Shown here one piece after another: positions 12,450 through 25,002 of a stretch of DNA of 64,000 bases (positions are counted from its first letter, which is position 1; every line of letters begins with the position of its first letter). The notes under the pieces were generated by a model. The model was not told where the DNA came from and ran no database searches. It saw only the letters and a list, made by a program, of their open reading frames with translations. Source of the stretch: Peromyscus leucopus (Eukaryota; Chordata; Mammalia; Rodentia; Cricetidae). The translations under genes were made by a program, and so were the position numbers. The stretch spans positions 79,560,735-79,624,734 of the forward strand of contig NC_051066.1 in assembly GCF_004664715.2 (NCBI RefSeq), in the 5' to 3' direction.

Positions 12450-13512
12450 TATAGGGATAGGATCTCACTACATATCTGACTAGCTTGGAAGTCAAACCAA
12501 ACTAATCTTAAATTACCTATCTGCTTCTGCATCTCAAGTCCTGGGATTAAAGGTGTGCCACCATGTCCATGCTATGTAGTTTTCAGAAAGAACCATGTTA
12601 TGTGAAGTAATACATTATTTAAGGTAGTAGAGTCCGTAAGAATTTGATTTCTGAATTCATGAGTGCCAATTTTTTTGAGAGAGTGACTGTAGCCCTGGCT
12701 ATCCTATGAAGGCATGCTTGCCTCTGCTTCCCACATGCTAGAGTTAAAGGCATGTACACCATACATGGCATGAGTGCTGGCTCTTGATCTCATTTAGTTA
12801 CTTTCTAGAATATCCAAAAACACTCAGGATTTTATTCCAAGTAAGTAGAAATGGTAGAGGTAGGATTTTGAATTTGAGCTTGCCTATAGTATATGGTAAA
12901 ACCCTGTTTTATGAAAGTGGGAGCAAGTGTCTTTGCCAGGATATTGCATGCCTCCAAATCCTGAGTTTTAATTTATTTTTTAAATTATGTATATGGGTAT
13001 TTTGTCTGCATAGATGACTGTGCACCACATATGTGCTGGGTACTCCTGGAAGTCAAAAGAAGGCATTAGATTACCTGGAACTAGAATTTCAGATGGTTAT
13101 AAGCTGTCATTTGAGTTCTGAGAACCAAACTCTGGTTCTCTGCAAGAACAGCAAGTGTTCTTAACCTCTGAGCACCTTTCTGTCCCCAATCATAAATTTT
13201 AATTTCTAAAAATTGGAATATAACTGTTAATAACAAAGTTTCACTTTTACTATTATAAAATTTTATGTGGCTAATACTTTTAGTGATAACATACAGATCT
13301 AGAAAAAATACTATTTTTATACTTGATCATTAAAGAAACTTTAAAAAGATGTTTTTAAATTATTAGTTTTAGTGTATATGTGCACGCTCATAAGCAGTTG
13401 AATAACAGAGCACACATGTAGATGTCAGGACAATCTACCAGAGTTGTTCTCTCCTGGGTTGTCAGGCTCAGGGCTAGGTGCCTTTATCTACTGGACCATC
13501 TCATGGGCCCCT
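12450..13512 (-). repeat. Old antisense B1 and B2/B3 SINEs
   Basis: B1-like 12450-12572 and 12671-12770, B2/B3 12972-13188 (TTAACCTCTGAGCACC), B3 13375-13512. All antisense and diverged. Confidence 0.65.
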
Positions 13513-13519
13513 ACAGGCT

Positions 13520-14095
13520 ATTCTTTTCCATTGTCTAATATCCCTAACATTTAATTTTAGAGAAATATACATTTAGAATTTCAGTTTTTCCCCTTACCTC
13601 TTCTCCCCCTCTTCCCTTCCTTGTCTTACTTACTTGCAAGACTGTCATGGAGCTTGATATCCTGCCTTAGTCCCTGGAGTTCTGACTTTTTTTTTTTTTG
13701 GGGGGGGACATGTGCCTGGCTTTAGAATTACCTTGTTATATAACATGTTAAAAAAATATGCACGTGGGTGGTATTTTGTAAGATTATCCCTTTTTAAGGG
13801 TTACTAACCTAAAATTCCCAAACTGGCTGGTTGTGATTTTGAGATTAAACTCTTTACTAGATACAATAAAATTTATCTACATTGAAGTAAAAATTCTGAG
13901 GTAATTATATATGTACTTACAAAAACTTGAGCTCATGGGTTGATTTGCTGAATTAGAGGATAGCCATTTTAACTTTTCCCATCCTTTTCATGGGTATGAC
14001 TAATATTGCATATTTCCATAATGCCAATATGTGACCCATGAGTGAAAAATTGTTAGGGCATTTATATTTTCAAAAATATGGAAAATATGGGTCTT
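13520..14095. other. Intron 3 stretch with little recognised
   Basis: A weak antisense B1-like trace with a T/G homopolymer is at 13600-13720; otherwise AT-rich unique sequence. Confidence 0.5.
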
Positions 14096-14571
14096 AGCCA
14101 GGCATGGTAGCACACATCTCTAATCCCAGTGCCCGGGAGGCAGAGGCAGGCAGATTTCTGTGAGTTTGAGGACAGCCTGATCAACATAGCTGTCCAGGAC
14201 AGCCAGAACTACATAGAGAGACCCTGTCTCAAAACAAACAAGCAAGCAAACAAAGGATCTGCAAGATTCAGCAGATCACAGTGCTTGTCACTGTGATGAT
14301 TTGAGTTCAGTGGAACCTACAAGGTTGGAGAGAATCAACATCCATTTTTATCCTCTGACCGCATACCATGGTTCAAGTGTCCAGATTCATACATTGGTTA
14401 ATTTTTTAAAAAAAAAAATACATATTTTTTTCGGGTGGCAGTGGTGCACACCTTTAATCCTTGCACTCGAGAGGCAGAGCCAGACAGATCTCTGTGAGTT
14501 CGAGGCCAGCCTGGTCTACAGAGAGAGATCCAGGTCAGGCACCAAAAATTACGAACCATTTCTCGAAAAAA
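14096..14571 (+). repeat. SINE cluster B1+, B3+, B1+
   Basis: B1 14096-14254 with a (CAAA)n tail, B3-like 14258-14395, B1 14433-14571, then an AC-rich tract 14580-14620. Confidence 0.85.
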
Positions 14572-14744
14572 ATTTTTATACACACACACACAGACACACA
14601 TACACACATACATATACTTGTTTTATTTTAAACATAACATTTAGATTTCAAAAAATCTAAAAGAATAGCTTTCAGTTTTACAGAAAAGCATTGGAAATTT
14701 AATTATCATTTGCCTTTGTTTTTAATTCTTGTAAAAGCTTTTTT

Positions 14745-14933
14745 TTAAAGATTTATTTATTTATTTATCATGTATACTGTGTTCTGTCTGCATGTGTGCC
14801 TATACACCAGAAGAGAACACCAGATCTCATTACAGATGGCTGTGAGTCACTATGTGGTTGCTGGGAATTGAACTCAGGACCTCTGGAAGAACAACCAGTG
14901 CTCTTAAGCTTTGAGCCACCTCTCCAGTCCCCA
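14745..14933 (-). repeat. B2 SINE, antisense
   Basis: AAAGATTTATTTATTTATTT to TTTGAGCCACCTCTCCAGTCC; complete length. Confidence 0.92.
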
Positions 14934-15139
14934 AAAGCTTTTAATCTAAACCTTTCACTTAGGCATACTAAACATTAAAAATATCAAATTACTGGTCATG
15001 AAAGTTTTTTAGTGGAAAAAGGTATTTGGTAAATTGAATTTTGTTAAACCTTAATTTTTTTACCTTTGGAATTTTATTATTTCAAGAACGTTACATAGAG
15101 TGGTTTTTTGTTTTCCAAGACATTTTGCATGTAATTTGT

Positions 15140-16330
15140 GGGCAACTGATGTTAATAAAGTGTACTACAAGAGAGTATTGGGTAACGAATTAGGGTACTC
15201 ATCTTTTTCTGAAGTTAAGCTGCTGGGTAGAGTGTTAAGAATATCTTTAAGGCATTGAAGAGTTTTCAGTACAACAAAGAATAACAAAGACCACAGCATC
15301 GCTGGGAGGAACATGGACAAGAAGCTCAAATATAGGAGTGGTTAAACTTTGTCTTGAGAGAATTTGCCAAACTGGGAGAATCTGAGCTGCAATTGGAAGT
15401 CTTCTGCACTCTAGTGAAGTTCAAGACCTGCCTGCGTTGGAGGTTGGATGGCATGTTTCTTCCCTTAGAGCTCTGTGCTAAAAGGCTACACTTAGAGTGA
15501 CAACGGGGAACCAGGACTAAGTCTGTGCCGTTTTACAAACGGAAAAGGATGAGGGAAGTTCCTTTGGTCTGGAGGATGGAATAGGGGAGTCCTGGAATGT
15601 ACCAATGAGACCATTTAAAACCATGGAACAGTGTTACATGGATTAAGTATTGAGAAAACAATTTAAACCATCAGTTTAAGGGGACTCAGCCTAAATTGTG
15701 AGACTGATGCTTGGTAATCATTTATTCAAACTTCAGAGGAGTGCACCTTCATAGGAGGCCTCAAAGATTAACTCTACAGATGTGAGACTTGGAACATTTT
15801 GGTTATTTAAGCATGTAAAGAAACTGCCCGTAGTAGCTACAGACCTCCAAATATTTCAGAAGTGAGAACTGAGTTAGGTTAACAGGAATCCAGTGTGGAG
15901 CTTTAGAAGACTAAAAACAAAACATTTCTTGACATTCTAGAAGTAGAAGAGAGACTCAAAGGCAAAGCAGAATTTGAAGAATTTTCTAGGATTCTAGACT
16001 CAGTCAACAGATTCATGATACTTACTGAATCCCGGGAAAGATTGAGGGTGAGGGAGAGCTACCCCAAGACATACAAGAACAAAAGTTAACAGCAACAAAA
16101 AGCCCTCAGAAGTAAATGAATACAAAATGTCCGTGACCCTCAGGCTGAAGGCAGTTAGCTTGACACCTCACAGCAACAGAGGAAGCAAGAACACAGTGTC
16201 ACTGCCTGTTCCGTTTGGTGAAGAAGACCCCGGGCCAGTTAGCAGTTTGCACATGATGAGATAGAGGACATTTCTTGTCAAAGTTCATAAGATGCTCAGT
16301 TAAAAATGTATTTGTGGACATCTGCAATAG
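15140..16330. other. Repeat-free, purine-rich island, origin unknown
   Basis: About 1.2 kb without SINEs. It is visibly richer in G and A than the flanks, with stop codons in every frame. It could be an old LTR-retrotransposon internal region (ERVL-MaLR-like) or a decayed pseudogene; I recognise no protein. Confidence 0.45.
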
Positions 16331-16577
16331 TATATAACAAACTAAAAGGATGTGTGTTCTGCATATGTATGTGTGCTTAATTTACATAAAGAATAGAGAC
16401 CGTTAATAATGCATTGGATTATCCTTACATTTGTGGGTTGCTTTTGTTATTTTTCCACTGGGGATTGAATTCTGAATCTTGTGCATGCTAGGTGTGTACA
16501 CTACCACTTAAATATTAATGTTCCCAGGTAGTACACTTTAAATTCAATTTTTCTTTTCAAAACAAAATTTATTTTTA

Positions 16578-16937
16578 GCTTTTTGAGGTACTCTTTTACT
16601 CTGTCACCCAGGCTGGCTAAGGATGGCCTTGAGCTCCTGATCCCCCTGCCTATATCACACGTGCTTGGATTAACAAATGTGTAACACCATAACCTTTTTA
16701 TATGATGCTGGTGATTGAACTCAGGCCTTAGGGCATGTTAGACATGGACTTTACTAACTCAGCTACATCCTCTGCTTTTTTTTTTTTTTTTTTTTTTTCT
16801 CTCTCTCTCCTTTCTTGAGACAGGATTTTTCTTTGTGGCCCTAGCTGTCCTTCAACTCACTCTGTAGACCAGGCTGGCTTTGATCTGCCTGTCTCTGCTT
16901 CCCAAGTGCTGGGATCAAAGATATGCACCACCCGGCT
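16578..16937 (-). repeat. Antisense B1/ID fragments plus B1 SINE
   Basis: B1-like 16578-16690, ID-like 16700-16775, T22 tract from 16778, and a clear antisense B1 16815-16937 (GAGACAGGATTTTTCTTTG). Confidence 0.75.
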
Positions 16938-16961
16938 CCTGCTTGACTTTTAAAAAGCATT

Positions 16962-17526
16962 TTTTATTATTAGGTTACTTATGTATGTAGTTAAGTCAGT
17001 AGGTATATGCGCGTATAAGTCAGGTACCTGCGGAATACAGAAAAGGGTATCAGATCCCTGAAGACAGTGTGGATACTGGGAACCCAAACTCCAGTCTTCT
17101 ACAAGAGCAGTGTGTGCTCCTAACTGTTGAACCGTCTTTCCAGCCCTTTGACTTTCATTTTTTTAATGTATGTGTGTTTATGCCACATGTGTGTGGGTGA
17201 CTGTGGAGGCCAGAGATTATCTGATCTAGATCCTTACGTGTCTGCTGGAACCTGAACTCAGGTTCTCCACAAGCAAGTTTTAATCACTGAGCCATTTTTC
17301 CATCCCAACTTTTGGCTTTTACTTTTAATAAAAGATTGTAAATCTGATTGGTTGATTTATTTATGTATATGTGTATGTACATACAGTGTATCAGTGCTGT
17401 ATCTGGAGTTCAAAAGGTAGCAACTTGGAGAAGTCAACTGTTTTCTACCATGTGGGTTGCAGGAATTGAACTCAGCTCTTCAGGCTTGGCAGCAAGCACT
17501 CTTACCATTGAGCCATCTTGTTGTCC
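16962..17526 (-). repeat. Three consecutive antisense B2/B3 SINEs
   Basis: Copies at 16962-17146, 17158-17306 and 17352-17526. Each ends in a variant of GAGCCATCTTTCCAGCCC and lies in the same orientation. Confidence 0.75.
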
Positions 17527-17619
17527 CTTGTAAATTTTATTTGTTTGATTTAACCCCTAAAGCTTGTGATTTGTCTCATCAGGCATGTAATTTCTTAAAG
17601 ATGTTGACTGAAATTTCTT

Positions 17620-18485
17620 TTATTTTTGAAACAGTGTGAACCTCGGGCTGACCTTGAACTTGTTTTGTTATCCCAGCTGGCCTTGAAATCTCATCCCCCT
17701 GTCTCAGGCATCCAAGTACTGAAAATATAGGCCAGTGTCACTGCCTAGTTTTAATTCCAATAGATGTTTAGAGGATAAGCATAATCTTTCTCTAAAATAA
17801 GTACCATTAGGTGCTGGAGAAACGTCTGAGGAGTTTAGGTGTTTATTCCTTACGCAAGCATGAGGACTGAAGTTTGGATCCCAAAACCATCTGATGCCAG
17901 ATGCAGTGGCACATGTCTAATCTCAGCCCTGCTGAGGTGAGATGGGAGGTGGAGACAGAATTCCCCAGAAACACGGGTTAGCTAACCTAATTAAGCAGTG
18001 ACAGACGAAAGACCCTATCTCAAGGTGGAAGGCAAAGACTGGCACCAGCAGTTGCCCTCTGATCTCTACTTTGGATACCATGGCATGTGCACCTGCATAT
18101 AAACATGAACATACTAACATGTTAACATAAAAGTGCAACTGTTACATCCTTTAAATTTCAGTATGTATAATTTATGTTTTATTTCTTCTGTGCATTCTTA
18201 AAAGTTTGTGTATTTGTTTTGAGAACTGATTGACAGTATGTTTAATATATTAACATAAAAATTAACTAGGCATCATAGTACATACCTGTAATCTATCTGC
18301 TTGGGAGGCTGGCTGGAAGCACTCCACTCCTGCTTGGGCTACATAGCAAGTTCAAGGTCAGGCTGGACAAAATAAAAGTCATAAAAGGCAGGAATGTACC
18401 TCACTGGTAGAGTGCTTGCCTAGCAAGTTCAATCCCAAGTACCACAAAAAGAAAAAAAAAAAGAAAAGAAAAAGAAAAAGAAACC
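17620..18485 (+). repeat. B4-family SINEs and old B1
   Basis: Old antisense B1-type 17620-17745; long sense B4/RSINE-type 17812-18118; sense B4 (B1 plus ID half, GTAGAGTGCTTGCCTAGCAA) 18263-18485 with a GAAAAA tail. Confidence 0.6.
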
Positions 18486-18666
18486 CAAAAAAGGTATGTA
18501 GCTCCTAAAGAAAAGCTTTAAGGAAATAAAGAAGGTACCTACAATGGAACCTTGAGGCACAAAGCCTTCCACAGTAATGTTGAGTTTCTCAGGAACTTTA
18601 AGGTGTCTAATGTGTTTACATGCATTCTTTATTTTCACCTTAATAGATGAGTATTTCATTGTAGGG

Positions 18667-18841
18667 TTTTAGTCTGCATGCATATCTGCATCATGTGTGT
18701 GTCTGCTACTTATGGAGGCAAAAAGAGGGCATCAGCTTTTCTGGAATTGGAGTTATCGTGAGTTGCCTTGTGGATGCTGGGAGTCAGATCCAGATTATCT
18801 GGAAGAACAGCTCTTAAGTACCGAGCTCTCTCTCCAGCCCC
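18667..18841 (-). repeat. B2 SINE, antisense, diverged
   Basis: GTCTGCATGCATATCTGCAT to CGAGCTCTCTCTCCAGCCCC. Confidence 0.85.
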
Positions 18842-18929
18842 AAATGTGGATATTTTCCTTAGCACACAGTATGCTGTTTTTTATTTACTTTCTTCTGTAC
18901 TTCAGAACATTAAATGCTTCCACAGCTTG

Positions 18930-19093
18930 TTTTTTGGTTTTTTGTTTGTTTGTTTGTTTGTTTTTTTGAGACAGGGTTTCCTTTGTGTAGCTTTGCACCT
19001 TTCCTGGATCTCACTCTGTAGACCAGGCTGGCCTCGAACTCACAAAGCTCCTCCCGAGTGCTGGGATTAAAGGTGTGCGCTACCACCACCCAG
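18930..19093 (-). repeat. B1 SINE, antisense, 10-bp TSD
   Basis: TTTTTTTGAGACAGGGTTTC to GTGCGCTACCACCACCCAG. Duplication CCACAGCTTG at 18920-18929 and 19094-19103. Confidence 0.93.
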
Positions 19094-19102
19094 CCACAGC
19101 TT

Positions 19103-19104
<2 letters not shown>

Positions 19105-19144
<40 letters not shown>
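19105..19144. repeat. T40 homopolymer
   Basis: Forty uninterrupted T residues, with no SINE body attached on either side beyond the preceding B1 TSD. Confidence 0.95.
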
Positions 19145-19152
<8 letters not shown>

Positions 19153-19218
19153 TACTGCAGTGAATAATTATACATCATCTCCAGTTGTATGAATATTTAT
19201 AGAGTAAGTTCCTGGAAG

Positions 19219-19634
19219 TGTGGGGCTTGAGAGATGGCTAGGCTGTTAAGACTTGGCTGCTCTTGCAGAGGACTTGAAGACACACAACCATCTGCAACCC
19301 TATTTTCAGGGGTTTTGACACCCTCTTCTGGCCTTAAGGATGCACATGGTACACAAACACATTTAGGCAAAATACCCATGAACATTTCTTTTTAATTACG
19401 AGAAGTAGAATTGTTCTATCAAAGAGTCAGGAAGATTTATCAGAACTTTCCAAGTCCAAGTAGTTTTCCATTCAGGCTGTTAAAGTTTTAATTCCCAGGC
19501 CAGGCTATGGTGGTGCACGACTTTAATCCCAACACTTGGGAGGTAGATCTCAGTGAGTTTGAGGCCAGCCTGGTCTACAAAGTCCAGGACAGCCAGGAAT
19601 GCTACACAGAGAAACCCTGTCTTGGAAAAAAAAA
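19219..19634 (+). repeat. Sense B2 and sense B1
   Basis: B2 19219-19385 (GAGAGATGGCTAGGCTGTTA) and B1 19497-19634 with an A9 tail. Confidence 0.85.
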
Positions 19635-20400
19635 TTTCAAATTCCAACTCTGATAATCTTTGAAAGCATCTAGTTTCCAAAGTCATTTTTAGACAATGTG
19701 TTATTATACCTTTTAACTTTTGTCAGTGCTTTTGAGTAAAAAGAAAATTATTTCACATATATGAAATTGTCAGAGAAGAAACCTGGTAAATTTGAAGGTC
19801 ATTTCAGGGAAATTTTCATTTGCATTTCTGTTATGAGGAAGATTGAACACATTTTCATATGTTTGAAGTCTTTCGAATTTCCAATTGCCAATTTATCTTA
19901 GTTCATTTTCCTCCATATTTGCACAAAAATATTGGGTAAGTTAAAGAAAACTTTTTAACTTTAGTACAATTTGTTATTTAGAAGTTTGAGGGTTTTTGGA
20001 GGTGGAGGGGGCAGAGGGTTGAAATGGTCTCAGTTGAAGCAGGTCTAGAACTCTCACTATGGGCAGAGGGTGATCTTGGACTCCTGGTAGTCTTGTTTCT
20101 ACTTCCTTGATTCTAACTTTGCAGGCATGTACTGCCATGCTTGGCTTCCAAGTTCAAATACTTCTGGCAATATCTAAATCATCAGTGTGTTACCATGTAT
20201 TGCCTTTGCTTGTTTTTCTAAGGTCAGTTGTGGGAGTGATCAGTATAGTTTAAGATAAAGGACCAATGTTTCCTTTTGTTATGGTATATTTATTGACATT
20301 CTTGAAATATTTTTCAGCTACATGTTTTGTATATAAATTTCTGTTGGTCAAACCCCTAACTTCCTATGCTTGAATTTTTTTTTTAAATTATTATAAATTG

Positions 20401-20403
<3 letters not shown>

Positions 20404-20454
<51 letters not shown>

Positions 20455-20604
20455 ATAGGAGAGTGTGGGGGTGGCATGAGTTTGGAGATCACAGGACAAC
20501 TTTGAAGTGTCAGTTCTCTTTTTCCTCCTCTAAGTTGTTCCAGGGATTGATTTATCAGGTTTCTATGACAAGTGCTTTATCTGCTGAACCATCTGGCCGA
20601 TCCT
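20404..20604 (-). repeat. (AC)24 tract and antisense B3
   Basis: (AC)n 20404-20451 is the terminal dinucleotide tail of the antisense B3 that follows to 20604 (GAACCATCTGGCC). Confidence 0.8.
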
Positions 20605-21592
20605 TGATTTTTTTTTTTTTTTTTTTGAAATTATACATCTTTTAAGCTTTTTGTATTTTTACAATTCAACATCAGACATGAGAAGATTTGGGTGTCCTTG
20701 TGAAAATAGTTTTACATAGTTTTACAAAGGGCTGTCTCTACTGGTTGTATTTATTTTCTGATCATTTGCTTATAAAATATGTGTGTGCCTCAGTTGCTCC
20801 AGAGCCACCATGTAGTTCTGTTGGGTCTGTCCTTCTTCCTGAGTCTTTGTTCAAAAGATACAACTTTCCCCTTTTCTTTTTCTTTTGGATGCTGGTCAGA
20901 GCCTAAATATGCTTTCTCTAACACTTTGGGCTTCTTTCTCTTCTGGCTGTCCTCCCTCCTCTTTCCGTGTGACTATCTGCAATGTGGCTGACCTCCAGGC
21001 GTAACTGAAACGACATGGCTTTTTCTCTTCCTCCTTATCCCTCCTCCACTCCACCTAGTTGCCAAGATTTACAGCTTGCTTGCCCTGGGATTTTTTTTTT
21101 TTTTTTTTTTAAATCTGGGATGAAATTATGTTTGAGCTGCCTCTTACCCCCCCAAAAAAGATGTTTGTGAGAAAGATTTTGACTTATTTCTTGAGAGACT
21201 TGTATTGGGTCATTTTATGGAAAATGACATTAACATATCATAATGAAATCTTCCAATAATGAGAGATCTTTTGAAATAATATATACAAAGATTATATTCT
21301 ACTTACTAACATTAAACATTTCCATTCTGGTTTTCCTATTGGTGATATAATCAAATACTGAATAACAGAATCTGGCTTCCCAAAATATAACCCATTCTAT
21401 CCAATGAAAATCTTACCTATACAAATTTGAATGTTTTCTCTAGATTTAATACTTTGTGTATATATTGTGGTGGAACAGTGGTATATAGGAAGGGGATAGA
21501 ATGATGGTTTTGTAACTGTTCCTCTGTCCTTATTCAGATAGAGGTAGTGACTGAGAAGGGGTGCTGAGTACTCAGCACTATAACTTCTTTTC
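20605..21592. other. Mostly unique intron 3 with a pyrimidine-rich block
   Basis: 20770-21080 is C/T-rich (CTCTTCCTCCTTATCCCTCC) and could be part of an unassigned LTR. A T run is at 21091-21110. The rest is AT-rich with no recognised feature. Confidence 0.4.
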
Positions 21593-21599
21593 CTTTTTT

Positions 21600-21753
21600 T
21601 TTTTTTAGGTTTTTCAAGACAGGGTTTCTCTGTGTAGATTTGCGCCTTTCCTGGAACTCACTTGGTAGTCCAGGCTGGCCTCAAACTCACAGAGATCCGC
21701 CTGCCCCTGCCTCCCGAGTGCTGGGATTAAAGGCGTGCGCCACCAACGCCCAG
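21600..21753 (-). repeat. B1 SINE, antisense, well preserved
   Basis: AAGACAGGGTTTCTCTGTG, GATTTGCGCCTTTCCTGG (cricetid type) to GGCGTGCGCCACC. Confidence 0.93.
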
Positions 21754-22130
21754 ATTATTTTCCTATTTTTTATCATATGTTTATAATTTGACAGTCCAAT
21801 GTAATGAGCTACTAAATTAGAAATAGCCAGATCTCAATTTTTGAATTGTTTTGTTTCACAAAGAAAAAGTTTATATTTACAGAATTTAGAATTTTTATCC
21901 TTTTGTTGTTCCTGTAAAGACAGTTTGTTGGTTAGATCTACCTGCTTATACTTCCACTTTCATGCTCTAATGTCTCATTTTCATAGCTATTTAAGAGATT
22001 ATTCTAGAACTAAAAACCTTGTTTCTCTTTAGTAGAATCAATGGGAAATTGGATTGATTTTTATTATACTCATGTAAAGATCCAAATCATGGAAATCTAC
22101 TAAATTTCAAACTCCATTTCAGAGACTATA
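21754..22130. other. Unique intron 3 stretch
   Basis: AT-rich, with no recognised feature. Confidence 0.5.
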
Positions 22131-22132
22131 GC

Positions 22133-22646
22133 CAGGTTCAGCAGGTGCCGGTGCCTTTCACCAACCCTAACAACTAAGTCAAATCCTTGGGGCTCACATG
22201 GTGGAAAAAAGAACTGATATCTCCAAGTTGTCCTCTAACTTCTACACATTCATATGCACAAATTACACCAATAAACTAAATTGGCTTTCTAAAGCTACCA
22301 TCTTAGCAATTACAGACCTTAGAATTATGAGTAGAAAGAGAAAGAGTATATTCCTGCTTTCACATGTCTATCTTTATCTCTCTCTCTCTCTCTCTCTTTT
22401 TTTTTTTTTTTTTTTTTTGAGACAAGGATTTGCTATGTGTCCTAGACTGTACTAAAATTTATGATCTAGGTCTGAGCCACTGCCACGGTACCTTTTACCT
22501 TTAACCTAACTACTGTAACTTCTAGGTCTATAAAATCTTAAGGTTTTGTTGGGGTTTTTGTTTGTTTGTTTGTTTTGTTTTGTTTTGAGACAGGGTTTCT
22601 CTGTGTAGCCCTGGCTGTCCTGGAACTCACTCTGTAGAGTAGGCTT
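22133..22646. repeat. B3 fragment, CT tract, truncated B1 copies
   Basis: Sense B3 22133-22281; (TC)n 22377-22397 running into T22; antisense B1 remnant 22418-22492; 3'-half antisense B1 22555-22646. Confidence 0.7.
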
Positions 22647-22670
22647 TTTTAAGTGTTATTTTTAATATTA

Positions 22671-23044
22671 GGACTGGAGAGATGGCTCAGTAATTAAGAG
22701 TACTTGTTGTTCTTGCAGAGGAGCAGGGGTCATTTCCAGCACCCATGGTGGTTCACAACCATCCATAATTCCAGTTCCAGGGCATCCAACAGGCACACAT
22801 TTGCACATGTGTGCAGGCAAAATATTCATACACATAAAGTAAAATAAATATTTAAAGTTACTTTGTTTTTATTTACATGTGTATTTTACATGCATGCAGG
22901 TATCCCTAGAAACCAGAAGAACGTGCTGGGCTTCCCCAGAGCTGGAATTAAATACAGTTGTGAACCACCTAATGTGGGTGCTGGGATTTGAACTCAGGTC
23001 CCTTGGAAGAGCACCAAAATACTCGTGATCAGTCTTTCTAGCTC
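22671..23044. repeat. Inverted B2 pair
   Basis: Sense B2 22671-22860 followed directly by antisense B2/B3 22866-23044. As an inverted SINE pair it could fold in the pre-mRNA. Confidence 0.8.
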
Positions 23045-23292
23045 CCTTTTAATGCTTTTTTGGCAGCTTGTATTTTTCACATGGTAGAGTGTTTTGATGC
23101 TGGGAACTGATCACAGGGTCTCACATGTTAGTCAAGTACTGTTCTACAGCTCAGCCTCAGAAATGGTAGTGTACTGTATTTTTTTAAAACTCACTTGTAA
23201 TGTTCATACAGCAGTCTATTTGAGGTAAATACTAGTTAACTAGTCTTATACATTCTTATTATTTCCAGTGTTTCCCTTTATAAGAAGCTTAA

Positions 23293-23399
23293 GAGCTGGG
23301 TGTGGTGGTACATGCTTTTACTCAGTACAAAGGAAGCAAGGCCAGCCTGAGCTACACAGCGAGACCCTGTCTCTAAAAGGAAAAAAAAAAAAAAAAAAG
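23293..23399 (+). repeat. B1 SINE with internal deletion
   Basis: AGCTGGGTGTGGTGG then a jump to AGGCCAGCCTGAGC, with an A18 tail. Confidence 0.85.
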
Positions 23400-23620
23400 T
23401 CCAGAGAAACTAATACAGCTTTTTAATATTTATACATTCACAATGTTTCTTCAGGCCTACCTTTTAGAATTTGAATTTTATTATCAAAGATTGCTGGTAG
23501 GATCTTTCAGATTGGTTTTTGGTGATTTTTAAAAGCTACTTGGAAGATCCTCCTTCTGCCACCTGAGTGCTGGGATCAAAGACATGTGTCACCACCATCC
23601 AGCTGTTACTTTAGAATTTT

Positions 23621-23805
23621 TTTGTTTTTTTGTTTTTTTGTTTTTTTGGTTTTTTTTGGTTTTTCGAGACAGGGTTTTTCTGCGTAGCTTTGCGCCTTTC
23701 CTGGAGCTCACTTGGTAGCCCAGGCTGGCCTCGAACTCACAGAGATCCGCCTGGCTCTGCCTCCCGAGTGCTGGGATTAAAGGCGTGCGCCACCACCGCC
23801 CGGCT
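23621..23805 (-). repeat. Young B1 SINE, antisense, perfect 15-bp TSD
   Basis: Full-length consensus-like copy (GAGACAGGG to CCACCACCGCCCGGC). Duplication TTACTTTAGAATTTT at 23606-23620 and 23806-23820. Confidence 0.96.
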
Positions 23806-23820
23806 TTACTTTAGAATTTT

Positions 23821-24990
23821 AAAAAGAGTAGCTAATGAGTAGCTTGGGTATAGGGAACAGGATTGAATAAATGTACAATTTTGGTGCAGAAGATGATTAC
23901 ATTATTTCATAAGCATTTTAAATGTATTTGTAATTGAGTTATTTCATTAGTAAAGTCAGAAAACTGCATATTGGATTGATAGAATGGATGTTGGATCATA
24001 ATTCAACTGGTTGTTTTCTTAACAGTGTTCAAGTAGTAGAAGTGATTTTATTTTTTAATCATGGAATATTTTAGAGTATGGATACACTGTAAGTTATTGA
24101 ATAAGTGAAAGGTTTATTTCATAGTTGCAGATCTTTGATGATAGGTAAATTTTAGAAGAGTGGCGAGGTTGCTTTAACAACTTCAGGAGTATGAAGCCTG
24201 GAGACAGCTGAGTTTGGTTGAATAGCATGCACAAACGACAAAACATGGCAAAACAGAGCAAGATTATCGCCTGTGATACTTCAGTAAGACGCTGTTTCTG
24301 CACAATAAACACTGCAGGTTGATTATGCTTTGAAAGGTCATAATTGCATTGGTGATAACAAACTACTTTGTTTTGTTAGCTAAAATAAGGCTGACATGTT
24401 CAGTGGTAGATATTGCCTGTTAGGGAAAAATTAATGTCCAAGCTTTATGTTTTACAGTCTTGGTTGAGATCAGTATATTTCACAGTTATTTTACTTTCTT
24501 AGCTTGTATAAAAATCTGAGAAAATTTAGAAGTAGGTTTACAGTAGAGATGTTTCTATGCATGGAAAAATGCCAGTGATAGTTGCAGAGGAACTGTTGGA
24601 GATCAGTTTGACCAAAACAACCCAACTCTCCTGACTATTGTAAAATTTGAATGCAAATAAAATATTAGAGAAATATTTAACTGTGACAGAGAAATTGTCT
24701 CAGCCTTCCCAGTATGTAGTTAGGTCTACAGTTCTAAATACATTCTTCCTGTGTTGTTGTCTCTTATACTCTAGTACATACATAGATATCAAATGTGTAT
24801 ACTATTTAGTGTATTATTTTTAAAATAGGGTCATATGATAATACTTTGAATGCTTGGGCTCAAGCAATCCACTGTGTCAGGTTCTTGAATGCTTCAACAT
24901 TTAAGTTTTACATTTAAAATAATAATGGCCATAGTTCCATTCTTTATGGTTTTTTTTTTTGTTTGTTTGTTTGTTTGTTTACTTGCTTGC
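23821..24990. other. SINE-free interval of intron 3
   Basis: About 1.1 kb of AT-rich sequence with no recognised repeat, unusually long for this intron. It has AATAAA at about 24303 but no clear GU-rich element directly after it. Confidence 0.5.
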
Positions 24991-25002
24991 TTCGTTTTGT
25001 TT

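Noticed and set aside
24296..24340. Poly(A) signal AATAAA near 24303
   Set aside because: The hexamer lacks a clear GU-rich element nearby and lies far from exon 3; likely chance.
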